Assembly (NCBI GenBank): GCA_047633195.1
Contig: JBLIEU010000025.1
Location: 1-31,218, forward strand
DNA length: 31,218 nucleotides
Direction of reading: 5' to 3'
Source: JAKVAV01 sp047633195
Lineage (GTDB): Bacteria > Bacteroidota > Bacteroidia > Flavobacteriales_D > Cryomorphaceae
Below are positions 22,532-31,092 of this stretch, piece by piece. The stretch's first letter is position 1, and each line of letters begins with the position of its first letter. Below the pieces are notes generated by a model, which worked only from the letters and a program-made list of their open reading frames with translations, did not search any database and had not been told where the DNA came from. The position numbers and the translations under genes were made by a program.

Positions 22532-23824
22532 ATGGCTTGGCTGAGCAAATATTCAAGTAATCCTTTTGTGAGAAATGTCGCCGTGATGTTTTCGGGGAAT
22601 GGCCTGGCTCTGATCATTCCATTTATCATGGCTCCTTTCATTTCTCGAATTTTCACCCCCTCAGATTTTGGCGCTTTTGAGCTTTTTGTCAGGATAATGG
22701 GACTGGTAGCAATTGTTGGTTCCCTGAGATTTGAGTTGGCTATTCTACTTCCAAAAGACCGCACTGAGGTATTGGCTCTCGTGAAGTTATGTTTGAGGAT
22801 TTTAGTGATTGTAACCATCGTCTCAAGTGCCCTTATTCTTCCATTTCGAAATCAAATAGGAGGACTCTTAAACAACAGCGAATTGCCTGATTTACTCTGG
22901 CTTTTGCCAATTGGTGTATTCTCTTTGGGTGCATTTAATATCATGAATCAGTACCTGATAAAGTCTCAGTCGTTCAAAGAGGCAGCCATTGAAAAAGTCG
23001 TTTCTTCCTCTTCCAATAATCTCAGCAAATTTTTGTTGGGGCTGAGTTTACCAAATGCTTTCAGTTTAGTTATTGGTCAAATTATTGGGCCTGTACTATC
23101 GCTTTTTGCCGTATTGAGATTGAAGAGCATAAGGGCAATGCTTGCGGAAGTATTCCGATTGCCGATATCAGTCAAGTCACTTTTCAAAAAGTACAGAGAC
23201 TTTCCACTCATAAACACATTTCATGCTTTTTTTCACGAGGGCCAGCATACGGTCTTGTTGTTTTTGATTTCTGCTTACTACGGAGAATATGCTTTGGGAC
23301 TCTTTGGATTTGCATTCCGCTATTTACGCGTACCCCTCACCGTTTTTGGAACGTCAATTGGACAAGTGCTCAATGAACAATGGTCCAGAGATCTCAATGA
23401 GAATCGCCCCATCAAAAACTCTCTAGTAAAAATTGTGTTGTTGTTGGGAGCTGCGGCCTTAATTCCGTTTACGGTCCTGTTTTTCTACGGTGAGCCGATA
23501 TTCACTTTTGTTTTTGGTGCAGATTGGACTGAGGCTGGAGTCTATGCTGAAATACTTGCGCCTTGGTTATTAATCAATTTCATGACTAGTCCCATTAGCT
23601 CTATACCCATTTTGGTGCGGAGGCAATCAGACTTCTTCAAGATTTCAGTTGTTTCGGGAGTGCTAAATTTGTCAGCCCTCGCGGTGATGAGCGAGTATGG
23701 GTATGATTTCATCCAAGTATTGTGGACATTGACAGGCTTGAATGTGGTCATTTTGTTATTCGTACTTTTCTGGTTGATTCGAGTAGCCTCCGTCGGTAGA
23801 CGGAGCAGGAGTGTGAATTTGTAA
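22532..23824 (+). CDS. Polysaccharide flippase (Wzx-like, MATE/MOP superfamily)
   Basis: A 430-residue integral membrane protein with about 12 predicted hydrophobic helices, expected to flip undecaprenyl-linked repeat units across the inner membrane. The N-terminal family region is visible: VMFSGNGLALIIPFIMAPF, then SRIFTPSDFGAFELFV and GSLRFELAILLPKDR. A pattern of short basic loops between helices continues to the C-terminus (GRRSRSVNL). ATG 22532 is preferred to the adjacent TTG. Presence of a separate polymerase or ligase gene later in the cluster supports a Wzx/Wzy-type route rather than an ABC transporter route. Confidence 0.9.
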   Translation: MAWLSKYSSNPFVRNVAVMFSGNGLALIIPFIMAPFISRIFTPSDFGAFELFVRIMGLVAIVGSLRFELAILLPKDRTEVLALVKLCLRILVIVTIVSSALILPFRNQIGGLLNNSELPDLLWLLPIGVFSLGAFNIMNQYLIKSQSFKEAAIEKVVSSSSNNLSKFLLGLSLPNAFSLVIGQIIGPVLSLFAVLRLKSIRAMLAEVFRLPISVKSLFKKYRDFPLINTFHAFFHEGQHTVLLFLISAYYGEYALGLFGFAFRYLRVPLTVFGTSIGQVLNEQWSRDLNENRPIKNSLVKIVLLLGAAALIPFTVLFFYGEPIFTFVFGADWTEAGVYAEILAPWLLINFMTSPISSIPILVRRQSDFFKISVVSGVLNLSALAVMSEYGYDFIQVLWTLTGLNVVILLFVLFWLIRVASVGRRSRSVNL

Positions 23825-23846
23825 AAAGAAGAATTTAGTATTGTCT

Positions 23847-24377
23847 ATGACGCTTTTTGATCGAATAAAAAGAAGACTTAATACCCTTTATTGGTCTACG
23901 CGAGGAATCAATATTGGTGCTAGCTCATCCATTAATAAACGAGTGGAAATTTGGAACCCTAAAGTCGTATCAATTGGGCGATGTAGCCTTTTGGGGAAAA
24001 ACGTTTCAGTCTATTGTGGCAAAAAAGGGTCTTTTTTCCTAGGAGATGAATCGCACATAGCACCATTTGGATATTTACTCATTGACAACAATAAATGTAC
24101 GATTGGGAATAAAGTAGCGATAGGTCCTTTCTGCACGTTCATTTGTCATTCAAATAGCATCAAAGGAGAAAGTGAATTCTTTACCGAGAACTATTTAGAC
24201 GGCGACATTGAAATTGGAAACAACGTTTTCATTGGTGCTCAATGCACTATCTTACCAGGGACGCAAATTCCTGATAACGTTGTTATCGCCTCTAATTCAG
24301 TGGTTCGTGGCAAGCTAAAAAGCGGCTTCGTTTATGGTGGGACACCTGCGAAATCGATCAAACCTATTTCTGAATAA
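23847..24377 (+). CDS. Hexapeptide-repeat acyltransferase
   Basis: A 176-residue left-handed beta-helix acyltransferase (WbbJ/MaeA-like), probably adding an O- or N-acetyl group to a sugar of the surface glycan. Hexapeptide-type repeats run from about residue 35 to 160, for example VVSIGRCSLLGKNV, CTIGNKVAIGPFC, IEIGNNVFIGAQCTILPG and NVVIASNSVVRG. The C-terminal signature YGGTPAKSIKPI is typical of the family. The likely catalytic His lies in FICHSNS. The ATG at 23847 is chosen over TTG 23841. It shares one base with the next gene (stop TAA and start ATG overlap), so the two are likely translationally coupled. Confidence 0.87.
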   Translation: MTLFDRIKRRLNTLYWSTRGINIGASSSINKRVEIWNPKVVSIGRCSLLGKNVSVYCGKKGSFFLGDESHIAPFGYLLIDNNKCTIGNKVAIGPFCTFICHSNSIKGESEFFTENYLDGDIEIGNNVFIGAQCTILPGTQIPDNVVIASNSVVRGKLKSGFVYGGTPAKSIKPISE

Positions 24378-25627
24378 TGCCTAAGGAAAGATTCGATTTT
24401 ACGGGCAATTCTCTTTCTAAGAGCTACTTATTCTCGGCACTTGGCTCAATGATTAAGAGTCGATCAAAAAAGTGCTTGGAAGAATCTAGAAAAAGTTTAG
24501 CCGATTATTTTGAAGTTAATTCCGAGCAGGTATTCTTGTTTTCTGCAGGCAGAATGTCGGTTTATACTTTGCTTAAATCCCTAAAGCTTGATCCCCAAGA
24601 CGAAGTAATAGTGGCGGGTTACACATGCGTGGTTCTTACCAATGCTGTGAAATTTGCAGGCCAACCGCTGAAGTATGTGGATATCAATTCCGAAAACTTC
24701 AATGCAAATACTGAATCGCTCCTAGAGCTTATTTCGGACAGAACTAAGGTTTTGATTTTGCCACATAATTTTGGCATTCCCTATCAGGATATCGGGAAGT
24801 TAAAGGAGGATCACCCCGATCTTATCATCATCGAAGATGTGGCTCATAGTTTCGGGTCTAAAGACCAGAATGGAAAGCTTTGCGGAACGCTTGGAGACGC
24901 TTCTTTTTTTAGTCTGGAATATTCCAAACCGATTTCGGCAGGCATGGGAGGTGTCATGATAATAAATAACCAAAAGCTTCTTTCTTCATTTCAATCGGAT
25001 TTTGAGACAGTCGAAATAGCGAAGCGTTCAAGCGCACTTCGTATTTTATTGACTCTGTGCGCCAAGGTGCTGACTCGTTCTAGGAACACATCATTTTTTC
25101 AGACCAATAGCATGCGGTTTTTGCGCCGCAGCAAACTTGGGTATGCCACTTCCAAAAAAGAAGTTGAAGGGATCAAGCCCGACAATTACCCCACAAGAAT
25201 CCATCCTTTACTTTCTTGCCTCTTAGTTGAGCAATTGAAAAACATCGGGTCCATTAACAATAAAAAGACTGAGATCATTAGGCAATACTCAGTGATTCTT
25301 TCAAAGTTCAAATCCATTCAGCCCATTGATATTCATAATGCCGTATTGATACGCTACCCTTTACTCTTCAATGAAGACGTTAGTTTGGATCGAATCAATG
25401 CTTTTAGAAATGAAGCGATTTCGCACGGCTATCGGTTTGGTGAATGGTTCAATGATGTGGTGCACCCCAGAGGCTCATATCGACATATGTACAATGAAGG
25501 AACATGCAAAGTTGGAGAATGGGTATCAGATCGGATGCTCAACCTTCCGGTCAATGCATTTCACTCTTTAGATGAAAATGAATTAGTGGAGATTGAAAAC
25601 TTGATTCGCAAACATGGGATCAACTAG
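24377..25627 (+). CDS. DegT/DnrJ/EryC1-family aminotransferase
   Basis: A 416-residue PLP-dependent sugar aminotransferase, predicted to convert a keto-sugar nucleotide to an amino sugar. The PLP lysine is Lys184 in SLEYSKPISAG, and Asp154 of IIEDVAHSFGS contacts the cofactor ring nitrogen. DEVIVAGYTCVVLTNAV (75-91) is the usual loop near the substrate, and the Gly-rich AGMGGVM follows the lysine. The middle region (about 215-270) is longer and more basic than in compact family members. No sugar-nucleotide 4,6-dehydratase is in the window, so the keto-sugar supply must be encoded elsewhere. Start and preceding stop overlap by one base. Confidence 0.92.
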   Translation: MPKERFDFTGNSLSKSYLFSALGSMIKSRSKKCLEESRKSLADYFEVNSEQVFLFSAGRMSVYTLLKSLKLDPQDEVIVAGYTCVVLTNAVKFAGQPLKYVDINSENFNANTESLLELISDRTKVLILPHNFGIPYQDIGKLKEDHPDLIIIEDVAHSFGSKDQNGKLCGTLGDASFFSLEYSKPISAGMGGVMIINNQKLLSSFQSDFETVEIAKRSSALRILLTLCAKVLTRSRNTSFFQTNSMRFLRRSKLGYATSKKEVEGIKPDNYPTRIHPLLSCLLVEQLKNIGSINNKKTEIIRQYSVILSKFKSIQPIDIHNAVLIRYPLLFNEDVSLDRINAFRNEAISHGYRFGEWFNDVVHPRGSYRHMYNEGTCKVGEWVSDRMLNLPVNAFHSLDENELVEIENLIRKHGIN

Positions 25628-25658
25628 TTCTTCTTCTATTTTCGCCTCATGTTAAAAA

Positions 25659-26714
25659 ATGTCTGAAAGAAAACCATATCGACTTTTGGTTGTGGCTCCT
25701 TACGGGATCCACTTGAAAAATTTTCTGAACAGGATTGAGTCAGAAACCAGTGCCATCCATGTCATCACTTCAAAGGAAGGAGTGTCTGCATATCCAGAAA
25801 CCATAGTGGATTTTTCTTACCGAAAGCCAATGAATTTTTTGAATACTCCGAATCAAATTCGTGAGGTTTTCAAGGAATTTAAGCCAGATATCGTCCATTC
25901 GCAACAACTCAATTCAGTTAGCTTTTTTACCATGAACGCCATGCGAGGAACAAAAATTCCTTTTGTCGCCACTGCATGGGGATCAGATGTTTTGGTCAAC
26001 TCAAATCGCGGTGGTTTCCTGAGTCGAATACTTCGGCGAATTCTTAGAAGTGCGGATGCCTTTACGGCCGATTCTCAAGAAGTAGCTGATCGCATGCACG
26101 AAATTGCTGGAAAGGATCTACTTATTTCCATCTGCAATTTTGGGGCTGAGAAGCCAGCCTTTACCAGGCCGAAGGAGAACATTATTTATAGCAATCGCCT
26201 GCACAATCCTCTTTACCGCATTGACAAGATAATCCGAGCCTTTAGTCAGTTCGTGAATTCTGAAAACGGCAAAAACTGGAAGTTGATAGTCGCGGGAAGC
26301 GGAAGTGAAACGGAGAAATTGGAATCTTTAGCAACGGATTTAAAGCTCGGAGAAAACATAGAGTTTCAAGGCTGGGTTGAGAAAGATCAAAACGCTGAAA
26401 ATTATGCCAAATCAAAAGTGTGGGTGTCAGTGCCCCAATCAGATGCGACACCCATCTCTTTGCTCGAGGCGATGTATCACGGCTGTTATCCCGTCGTCAT
26501 CAGCTTACCCTCGATAAGGGAGTGGATTGAAGATGGGGTGAATGGAAATTTGGTAACAGACGTTAATGCGGATTTTCTGGGGAATGATTTAAACGATATT
26601 GACGAGAATATTGCTCGAAAGAACAGGGAGCTAATTGACTCGCGAGGGAGCGTGGAAGTAGCTACTAAGTGTTTTTCAACTATTCACAGAACCATGATTC
26701 AAAAATTTGAATAA
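25659..26714 (+). CDS. Glycosyltransferase, GT-B fold, family 4-like
   Basis: A 351-residue cytoplasmic glycosyltransferase expected to add a sugar to the lipid-linked repeat unit. The N-terminal acceptor domain begins YRLLVVAPYGIHLKNFLNRI, with FKPDIVHSQQ and VATAWGSDVLVN. The C-terminal donor domain contains IYSNRLHNPLYRIDKIIRAF, LIVAGSGSETEKLESLA, FQGWVEKDQ and the nucleotide-sugar motif DATPISLLEAMYHGCYPVV, with the conserved Glu. It lies 31 bases after the aminotransferase and three bases before the next gene. Donor and acceptor cannot be inferred. Confidence 0.9.
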   Translation: MSERKPYRLLVVAPYGIHLKNFLNRIESETSAIHVITSKEGVSAYPETIVDFSYRKPMNFLNTPNQIREVFKEFKPDIVHSQQLNSVSFFTMNAMRGTKIPFVATAWGSDVLVNSNRGGFLSRILRRILRSADAFTADSQEVADRMHEIAGKDLLISICNFGAEKPAFTRPKENIIYSNRLHNPLYRIDKIIRAFSQFVNSENGKNWKLIVAGSGSETEKLESLATDLKLGENIEFQGWVEKDQNAENYAKSKVWVSVPQSDATPISLLEAMYHGCYPVVISLPSIREWIEDGVNGNLVTDVNADFLGNDLNDIDENIARKNRELIDSRGSVEVATKCFSTIHRTMIQKFE

Positions 26715-26717
26715 ACT

Positions 26718-27848
26718 TTGAAAGAGACTCAACAAAATCAGATCGACCTAAGCCGAATTCGGGTTTGCCACATCTCCACGGTTCATCCCTCGGCAGATCA
26801 CCGTCTATTGGATAAAGAGTGCAAAACACTTGCGGAAGCTGGTTTTGATACATTCCTCATCGCTAGGGCAGACAAGGACTATATCAAATTTGGTGTTCAA
26901 GTTTTGGCCTTTCCGACTTATAAAAGTCGAATCACTAGAGCTACGCTGGGTGTATTGAGGATTGCCATAAAGGCTATAAAGCTAAAGCCTCGAATTGCTC
27001 ACATCCATGATCCAGAATTGCTATGGACGTCATGGCTTTTCCGACTTTTCGGAATACGTTTTATCTACGATTCTCACGAGCATGTTCCTAAACAAATCAC
27101 GAGTAAGCCTTGGATCAAGCCCAATTGGTTTCGAAACCTCATTGCATTTCTCGTGTCAGTATACGAGCACTTTTTTTCTCTTTTTGCCAATAAAGTCATC
27201 TCGGTAACACCAGAAATTGTAGGTCGTTTTCCCGAGAGAAAACAATTGATGATACGGAATTTCCCTCCGTTCGAAGGAAGTCTGCCTCCCGTTGAGCATA
27301 CCAAAACGGAAAAGATAATATCCATTTATGCGGGTGGCTTAACGAAGATTCGAGGAATCGCTGAAATAATTGAAGCCTTCGCTGAACTCGGTTCTGATTA
27401 TGAACTGCGGCTTCTCGGGCCTTGGGAGACTGATTCATTCCGAGATGAATGCTTGAGCAAAGCGACTGATAACGTTAGATACCTTGGGCTGGTAACGCCA
27501 GCGGAGGTTTCAAATCAAATTCGTCAATCAGATATTGGATTGGCTATTCTTTATCCTGTCAAAAATTATTTGATGAGCTACCCGGTTAAGGCATTTGAAT
27601 ACATGAAGGAAGGCGTTCCAATTGTGATGTCATCTTTCCCCTATTGGAAAGAGCTTTATTCATCGTGTGCTGAGTTTGTCGATCCGCACGATGTCAATCA
27701 AATAAAAAAGGCGGTACAAGACTTGGGAAGTTCGCCAGCGAAGAGAGCGAAATATGGCCTCAGCGGATACCATTTGGTAAAGGATGAATACAACTGGGAG
27801 GTCGACGGAAGGAAACTCAAAGAAGCCTATCTTTCGCTGGTGAAATAG
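26718..27848 (+). CDS. Glycosyltransferase, GT-B fold, family 4-like
   Basis: A 376-residue glycosyltransferase. The acceptor domain starts RVCHISTVHPSADHRLLDKE, with AHIHDPELLWTSWLF and FIYDSHEHVPKQI, motifs common in GT4 enzymes of Bacteroidota capsule clusters. The donor domain has IYAGGLTKIRGIAEIIEAF, LRLLGPWE, and YPVKAFEYMKEGVPIVMSS with the conserved Glu near the uridine-binding end. The start is a TTG at 26718, three bases after the preceding stop; no ATG or GTG lies in frame before the conserved sequence. Its context (ACTTTGAA) matches that of the response regulator TTG start. Confidence 0.9.
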   Translation: MKETQQNQIDLSRIRVCHISTVHPSADHRLLDKECKTLAEAGFDTFLIARADKDYIKFGVQVLAFPTYKSRITRATLGVLRIAIKAIKLKPRIAHIHDPELLWTSWLFRLFGIRFIYDSHEHVPKQITSKPWIKPNWFRNLIAFLVSVYEHFFSLFANKVISVTPEIVGRFPERKQLMIRNFPPFEGSLPPVEHTKTEKIISIYAGGLTKIRGIAEIIEAFAELGSDYELRLLGPWETDSFRDECLSKATDNVRYLGLVTPAEVSNQIRQSDIGLAILYPVKNYLMSYPVKAFEYMKEGVPIVMSSFPYWKELYSSCAEFVDPHDVNQIKKAVQDLGSSPAKRAKYGLSGYHLVKDEYNWEVDGRKLKEAYLSLVK

Positions 27849-27903
27849 GCGATAATTCGATTTCTCTAGGTCACTTTTGTGGAATGAGTAATATGAAAAA
27901 GGC

Positions 27904-28848
27904 ATGATCATCCGACGAGTAGATAGCTTTGATTTAGACCAGGAGAGCCCGTTCTTTTTGTCAAAATTGGTGTGTGATTCTTTAGGAACCGAGTTGAATA
28001 AGATTAGCGTTTTTAAGTCTGAAAAAGACACGCAGCCGATCGCAAACTTGACGTATTACGCTTATCGCCGCATGGGTGTCGATGCTGTTATTACTCCGCC
28101 AATGGCTCCACACTGTGGTCTTCACTTTTACCACCGCACCGAAAAAAAGTTGAGTCGTTACAGCGATGAAAAAAGAGCACTAAGGGCGATCGCTGAATAC
28201 GTTGCCGAGAAGTATCCATCAGCTCATATCGATTTGGCCCTTCCTCCTGAGATTAAGGATATTCAACCATTTAAACAGGTCGAGTTTAAATCGGATATCT
28301 CTTATACCTATTTATTGGAAATTGGAGAGAAAACAGAACAGGACCTACTTTCAGAAATGAGTTCTGAGCGACGAAAGAACATTCGAGATGCCGAGAAGAA
28401 GGACTACGAGGTTAGAGTGAATTCTGGTTCTGAAGCTATTGTCACTTTAGTTCAAGAGACGCTTGAATCAAAAGGGCTGAAGTCAAAATCTGAGCAGTTA
28501 ACTCACTTTATCAGAGAAGGTAAGGATAAAGTCTTCACAGTGGCAGTATTTCGTAAAGACGAATTGCAATCGGCAGCTGTAATTGCTTTGGATAAATCAA
28601 AGGCATATTACCTTGCTGGAGGAACAAAAAAAGAAACTGCTGAAGCAGGAGCCTTGGTTCTTTGGAGGGCTATTTTAGAAGCACAAAAACACAGTGTAAA
28701 ACACTTTGATTTCTTAGGTTCATCAAATCCTGCAATCGAGAAATTTTTTCGTGGTTTCGGTGGAGAGCTCACACCATACTTCCGCATTATTGCTGACAAT
28801 ATAGTTTTTGATTTTCTACGGTCTGCCAAAAGAACGCTAGGGAAATGA
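27904..28848 (+). CDS. FemAB-like / GNAT-fold acyltransferase
   Basis: A 314-residue protein with the double GNAT fold of FemAB and BioF2-like transferases. Visible features are the acceptor half with TPPMAPHCGLHFYHR, the helix SEMSSERRKNIRDAEKK (about 154-170) that recurs in the family, the strand pair VFTVAVFRKDELQSAAVIAL, YYLAGGTKKE, and the C-terminal motif HFDFLGSSNPAIEKFFRGFGG. In polysaccharide clusters such proteins are thought to add an amino-acyl or acyl group to an amino sugar, using an activated carrier; classical FemA proteins use aminoacyl-tRNA for wall bridges. The 55-base gap before it is the longest inside the glycan cluster. Its stop overlaps the next start by four bases (ATGA). 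Confidence 0.85.
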   Translation: MIIRRVDSFDLDQESPFFLSKLVCDSLGTELNKISVFKSEKDTQPIANLTYYAYRRMGVDAVITPPMAPHCGLHFYHRTEKKLSRYSDEKRALRAIAEYVAEKYPSAHIDLALPPEIKDIQPFKQVEFKSDISYTYLLEIGEKTEQDLLSEMSSERRKNIRDAEKKDYEVRVNSGSEAIVTLVQETLESKGLKSKSEQLTHFIREGKDKVFTVAVFRKDELQSAAVIALDKSKAYYLAGGTKKETAEAGALVLWRAILEAQKHSVKHFDFLGSSNPAIEKFFRGFGGELTPYFRIIADNIVFDFLRSAKRTLGK

Positions 28849-30068
28849 GTGGAGCACGGCGAAATCTCATGCAAGGCTTTTCTCTGTACGAAGGTGCTAT
28901 TTGCCTTCTGGCATTCTCCATCCCCGTTCTCAAATACGGTATTCAAATTCCTATTATCTCTCTAGTCATTGCTTGGCTTTTCGCCAAAAAGCAGGTGGAT
29001 AGAAAAGTGCTTATTCCAATCTTACTTTTTGCGGCTATTTACATCTTCCATCTTATTGCCATGCTCTATACCGAGAATGTCGATAGAGGCTCAAAAGATC
29101 TTGTCCAAAAGCTCTCGCTCCTCATTTTCCCAGTCATCATCGGTACAGGCCCCAAGTTGACCAAAGTGGTGCGCGAAATGGCGATGAAGTTCTTTGTTTT
29201 GGGAACGGTGACTGCCGTAATTTTTGGATTTATTTCGTCTGCAATAGAGTACAGTTCTACAGGATCGATCTCTGTCTTTTACATGTCTGATTTCTCGCCA
29301 TCCCATCATCCTTCCTACATTAGTTTTTATGTGGTGATCGCCTTGGCAATGCTGCTCTTGAGAATCGAGAAATCCACGAATTCTAAAAGGGCCCTTCTGC
29401 TTTGGATCGCTGTTTTATTTCTTAGCCTTTCATTAATATTTCCAGCCAGTAAGATGGGGTTCATTAATTGGGCAATGGTCTTCTTTGTCTTCCTCCTGAA
29501 GTGGCTGATATTAAAACCCTATCACAGAAAGGCGGCAGTTTTACTACTAGGTGCTGGTCTGTTATTCATTCTTTTTCTAAAGTTCGATCCCGTTGCCAGT
29601 AATCGCGTGGAAAAAGCCATGGAGATATCTTCACAAATGGATCAACTGAATAAGGAGTCTCAGGTAGAAAGCAATACAGCTCGATTGTACTCCTGGAGTA
29701 CAGCCTTGACGCTCATTAAAGAAAATCCGATAGGAGTGGGTACTGGCGACATCAACGATGCAATGGTCTCTGCTTACAATAAGCAAGGATTAGATGATCT
29801 CGCTGCAAAAAGCCTCAATCCTCACAATGAGTTTCTTCAAATTGCGGTTGCCATTGGAATTCCTGCCGCTTTGCTCTTTCTCTTTTCATTGGTTTATCCT
29901 TTCGGCAAAATCTTTCGAGAAAAAGACTGGATCTATGGGATATTTCTGTTGAGTATTTTTATTCAATTCTCGGTTGAGTCTATGCTCGAAAAACAAAGTG
30001 GTATCATCTTCTTTGCCTTTTTTAATGCCTTCTTTTTCTTCTCACCAAAATCTATGAAATGGGCATGA
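28845..30068 (+). CDS. O-antigen polymerase/ligase family protein (Wzy/WaaL-like)
   Basis: A 407-residue inner-membrane protein with about 10-12 predicted helices. The Wzy_C signature region is clear: a periplasmic loop (about 260-325), ENPIGVGTGDINDAM, then LNPHNEFLQIAVAIG with His327, followed by the last helices. This places it among proteins that polymerise repeat units or ligate the finished chain to a lipid. The two roles cannot be separated by sequence alone. Start ATG overlaps the FemAB-like stop by four bases, and its stop overlaps the next gene in the same way, so the three genes are translationally coupled. Confidence 0.9.
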   Translation: MSGARRNLMQGFSLYEGAICLLAFSIPVLKYGIQIPIISLVIAWLFAKKQVDRKVLIPILLFAAIYIFHLIAMLYTENVDRGSKDLVQKLSLLIFPVIIGTGPKLTKVVREMAMKFFVLGTVTAVIFGFISSAIEYSSTGSISVFYMSDFSPSHHPSYISFYVVIALAMLLLRIEKSTNSKRALLLWIAVLFLSLSLIFPASKMGFINWAMVFFVFLLKWLILKPYHRKAAVLLLGAGLLFILFLKFDPVASNRVEKAMEISSQMDQLNKESQVESNTARLYSWSTALTLIKENPIGVGTGDINDAMVSAYNKQGLDDLAAKSLNPHNEFLQIAVAIGIPAALLFLFSLVYPFGKIFREKDWIYGIFLLSIFIQFSVESMLEKQSGIIFFAFFNAFFFFSPKSMKWA

Positions 30069-31090
30069 GATTCGTTTCTGTCATTATACCCTGCCGCAAC
30101 GAGGTAGATTTTATCGAAGGCGTATTGAATTCCATCTCCGCTCAAGACTATCCGAAAGATTCTTTGGAAATCATCGTGGCCGATGGAATGAGCGATGACG
30201 GAACCAGAGAAAAACTGGAAGAATTATCGAGTTCTCATCTCAACTTAAAGGTGATTGATAATCCTCAAAGAGTGACGCCAAATGCGCTCAATTTGGCTAT
30301 TGAAGCATCGAAAGGAGAGGTCATTGTTCGACTCGATGCCCATTCAAATTACCCATCCAATTACATTTCAAGATTGGTGACTGAATTATTCAGACTGGAT
30401 GCAGAAAATGTAGGTGGGGTTTGGGTAACAACTCCTGCAAACTCTGGCACGGTCGCAACGGCCATTGCCTTAGCTACATCTCACCCCTTAGGCATTGGGA
30501 ATGCAAGTTATCGCTTGGATAACCCTGTGATTAAGGAAGCAGACACGGTGCCATTTGGCTGTTTTAAAAGAAGCATTTTTGATAAAATCGGCTTTTTCGA
30601 CACTGACTTGATTAGAAATCAAGACGATGAATTTAATGGGCGAATAATAAAGAATGGGGGTAAGATTTTTTTAGTGCCAGATGTGGAAATAGAATATTAC
30701 GCTAGGGCTACTTTAGGAACCATGATGAAAATGTTTTACCAATATGGACTCTTCAAGCCATTGGTTAATATTAAGTTAGGACATCCCGCAACGCTGCGAC
30801 AATTTGCTCCTCCCATTTTCGTGTTGGGTCTATTGTTTTTACCCATTGCCCTCTTGTCGGAATGGTTGTTTATGATTTGGTCTGCGATTTATGTCATCTA
30901 TTTTTTGATGAGTGCCTTTATCTCTTTAAAAGTTGCCTGGCGCGAAAAAAGAAGGGGTCTTGCGCCCTATCTTTTTTTGGCATTCTTCCTTATTCATTTC
31001 TCTTATGGCAGGGGCTATTTAAAAGGGATATTCAAATTTGTCCTCTTGAAAAATAAAGTCCGTGCCAACCAAACGAATCTATCTCGTTGA
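30065..31090 (+). CDS. Family 2 glycosyltransferase, membrane-bound (ExoA-like)
   Basis: A 341-residue GT-A glycosyltransferase with a membrane tail. The N-terminus VSVIIPCRNEVDFIEGVL and IIVADGMSDDGT bind nucleotide sugar; RLDAHSNYP holds the DxD-like metal site (Asp-Ala-His at about 91-93), and NQDDEFNGRI (about 185-194) carries the acidic catalytic residues. The C-terminal part (about 245-315) has two or three hydrophobic helices, as in ExoA-type succinoglycan transferases. ATG 30065, in the ATGA overlap with the previous stop, is preferred to the ATG six bases earlier; either is possible. wecB starts two bases after the stop. Confidence 0.9.
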   Translation: MRFVSVIIPCRNEVDFIEGVLNSISAQDYPKDSLEIIVADGMSDDGTREKLEELSSSHLNLKVIDNPQRVTPNALNLAIEASKGEVIVRLDAHSNYPSNYISRLVTELFRLDAENVGGVWVTTPANSGTVATAIALATSHPLGIGNASYRLDNPVIKEADTVPFGCFKRSIFDKIGFFDTDLIRNQDDEFNGRIIKNGGKIFLVPDVEIEYYARATLGTMMKMFYQYGLFKPLVNIKLGHPATLRQFAPPIFVLGLLFLPIALLSEWLFMIWSAIYVIYFLMSAFISLKVAWREKRRGLAPYLFLAFFLIHFSYGRGYLKGIFKFVLLKNKVRANQTNLSR

Positions 31091-31092
31091 TC

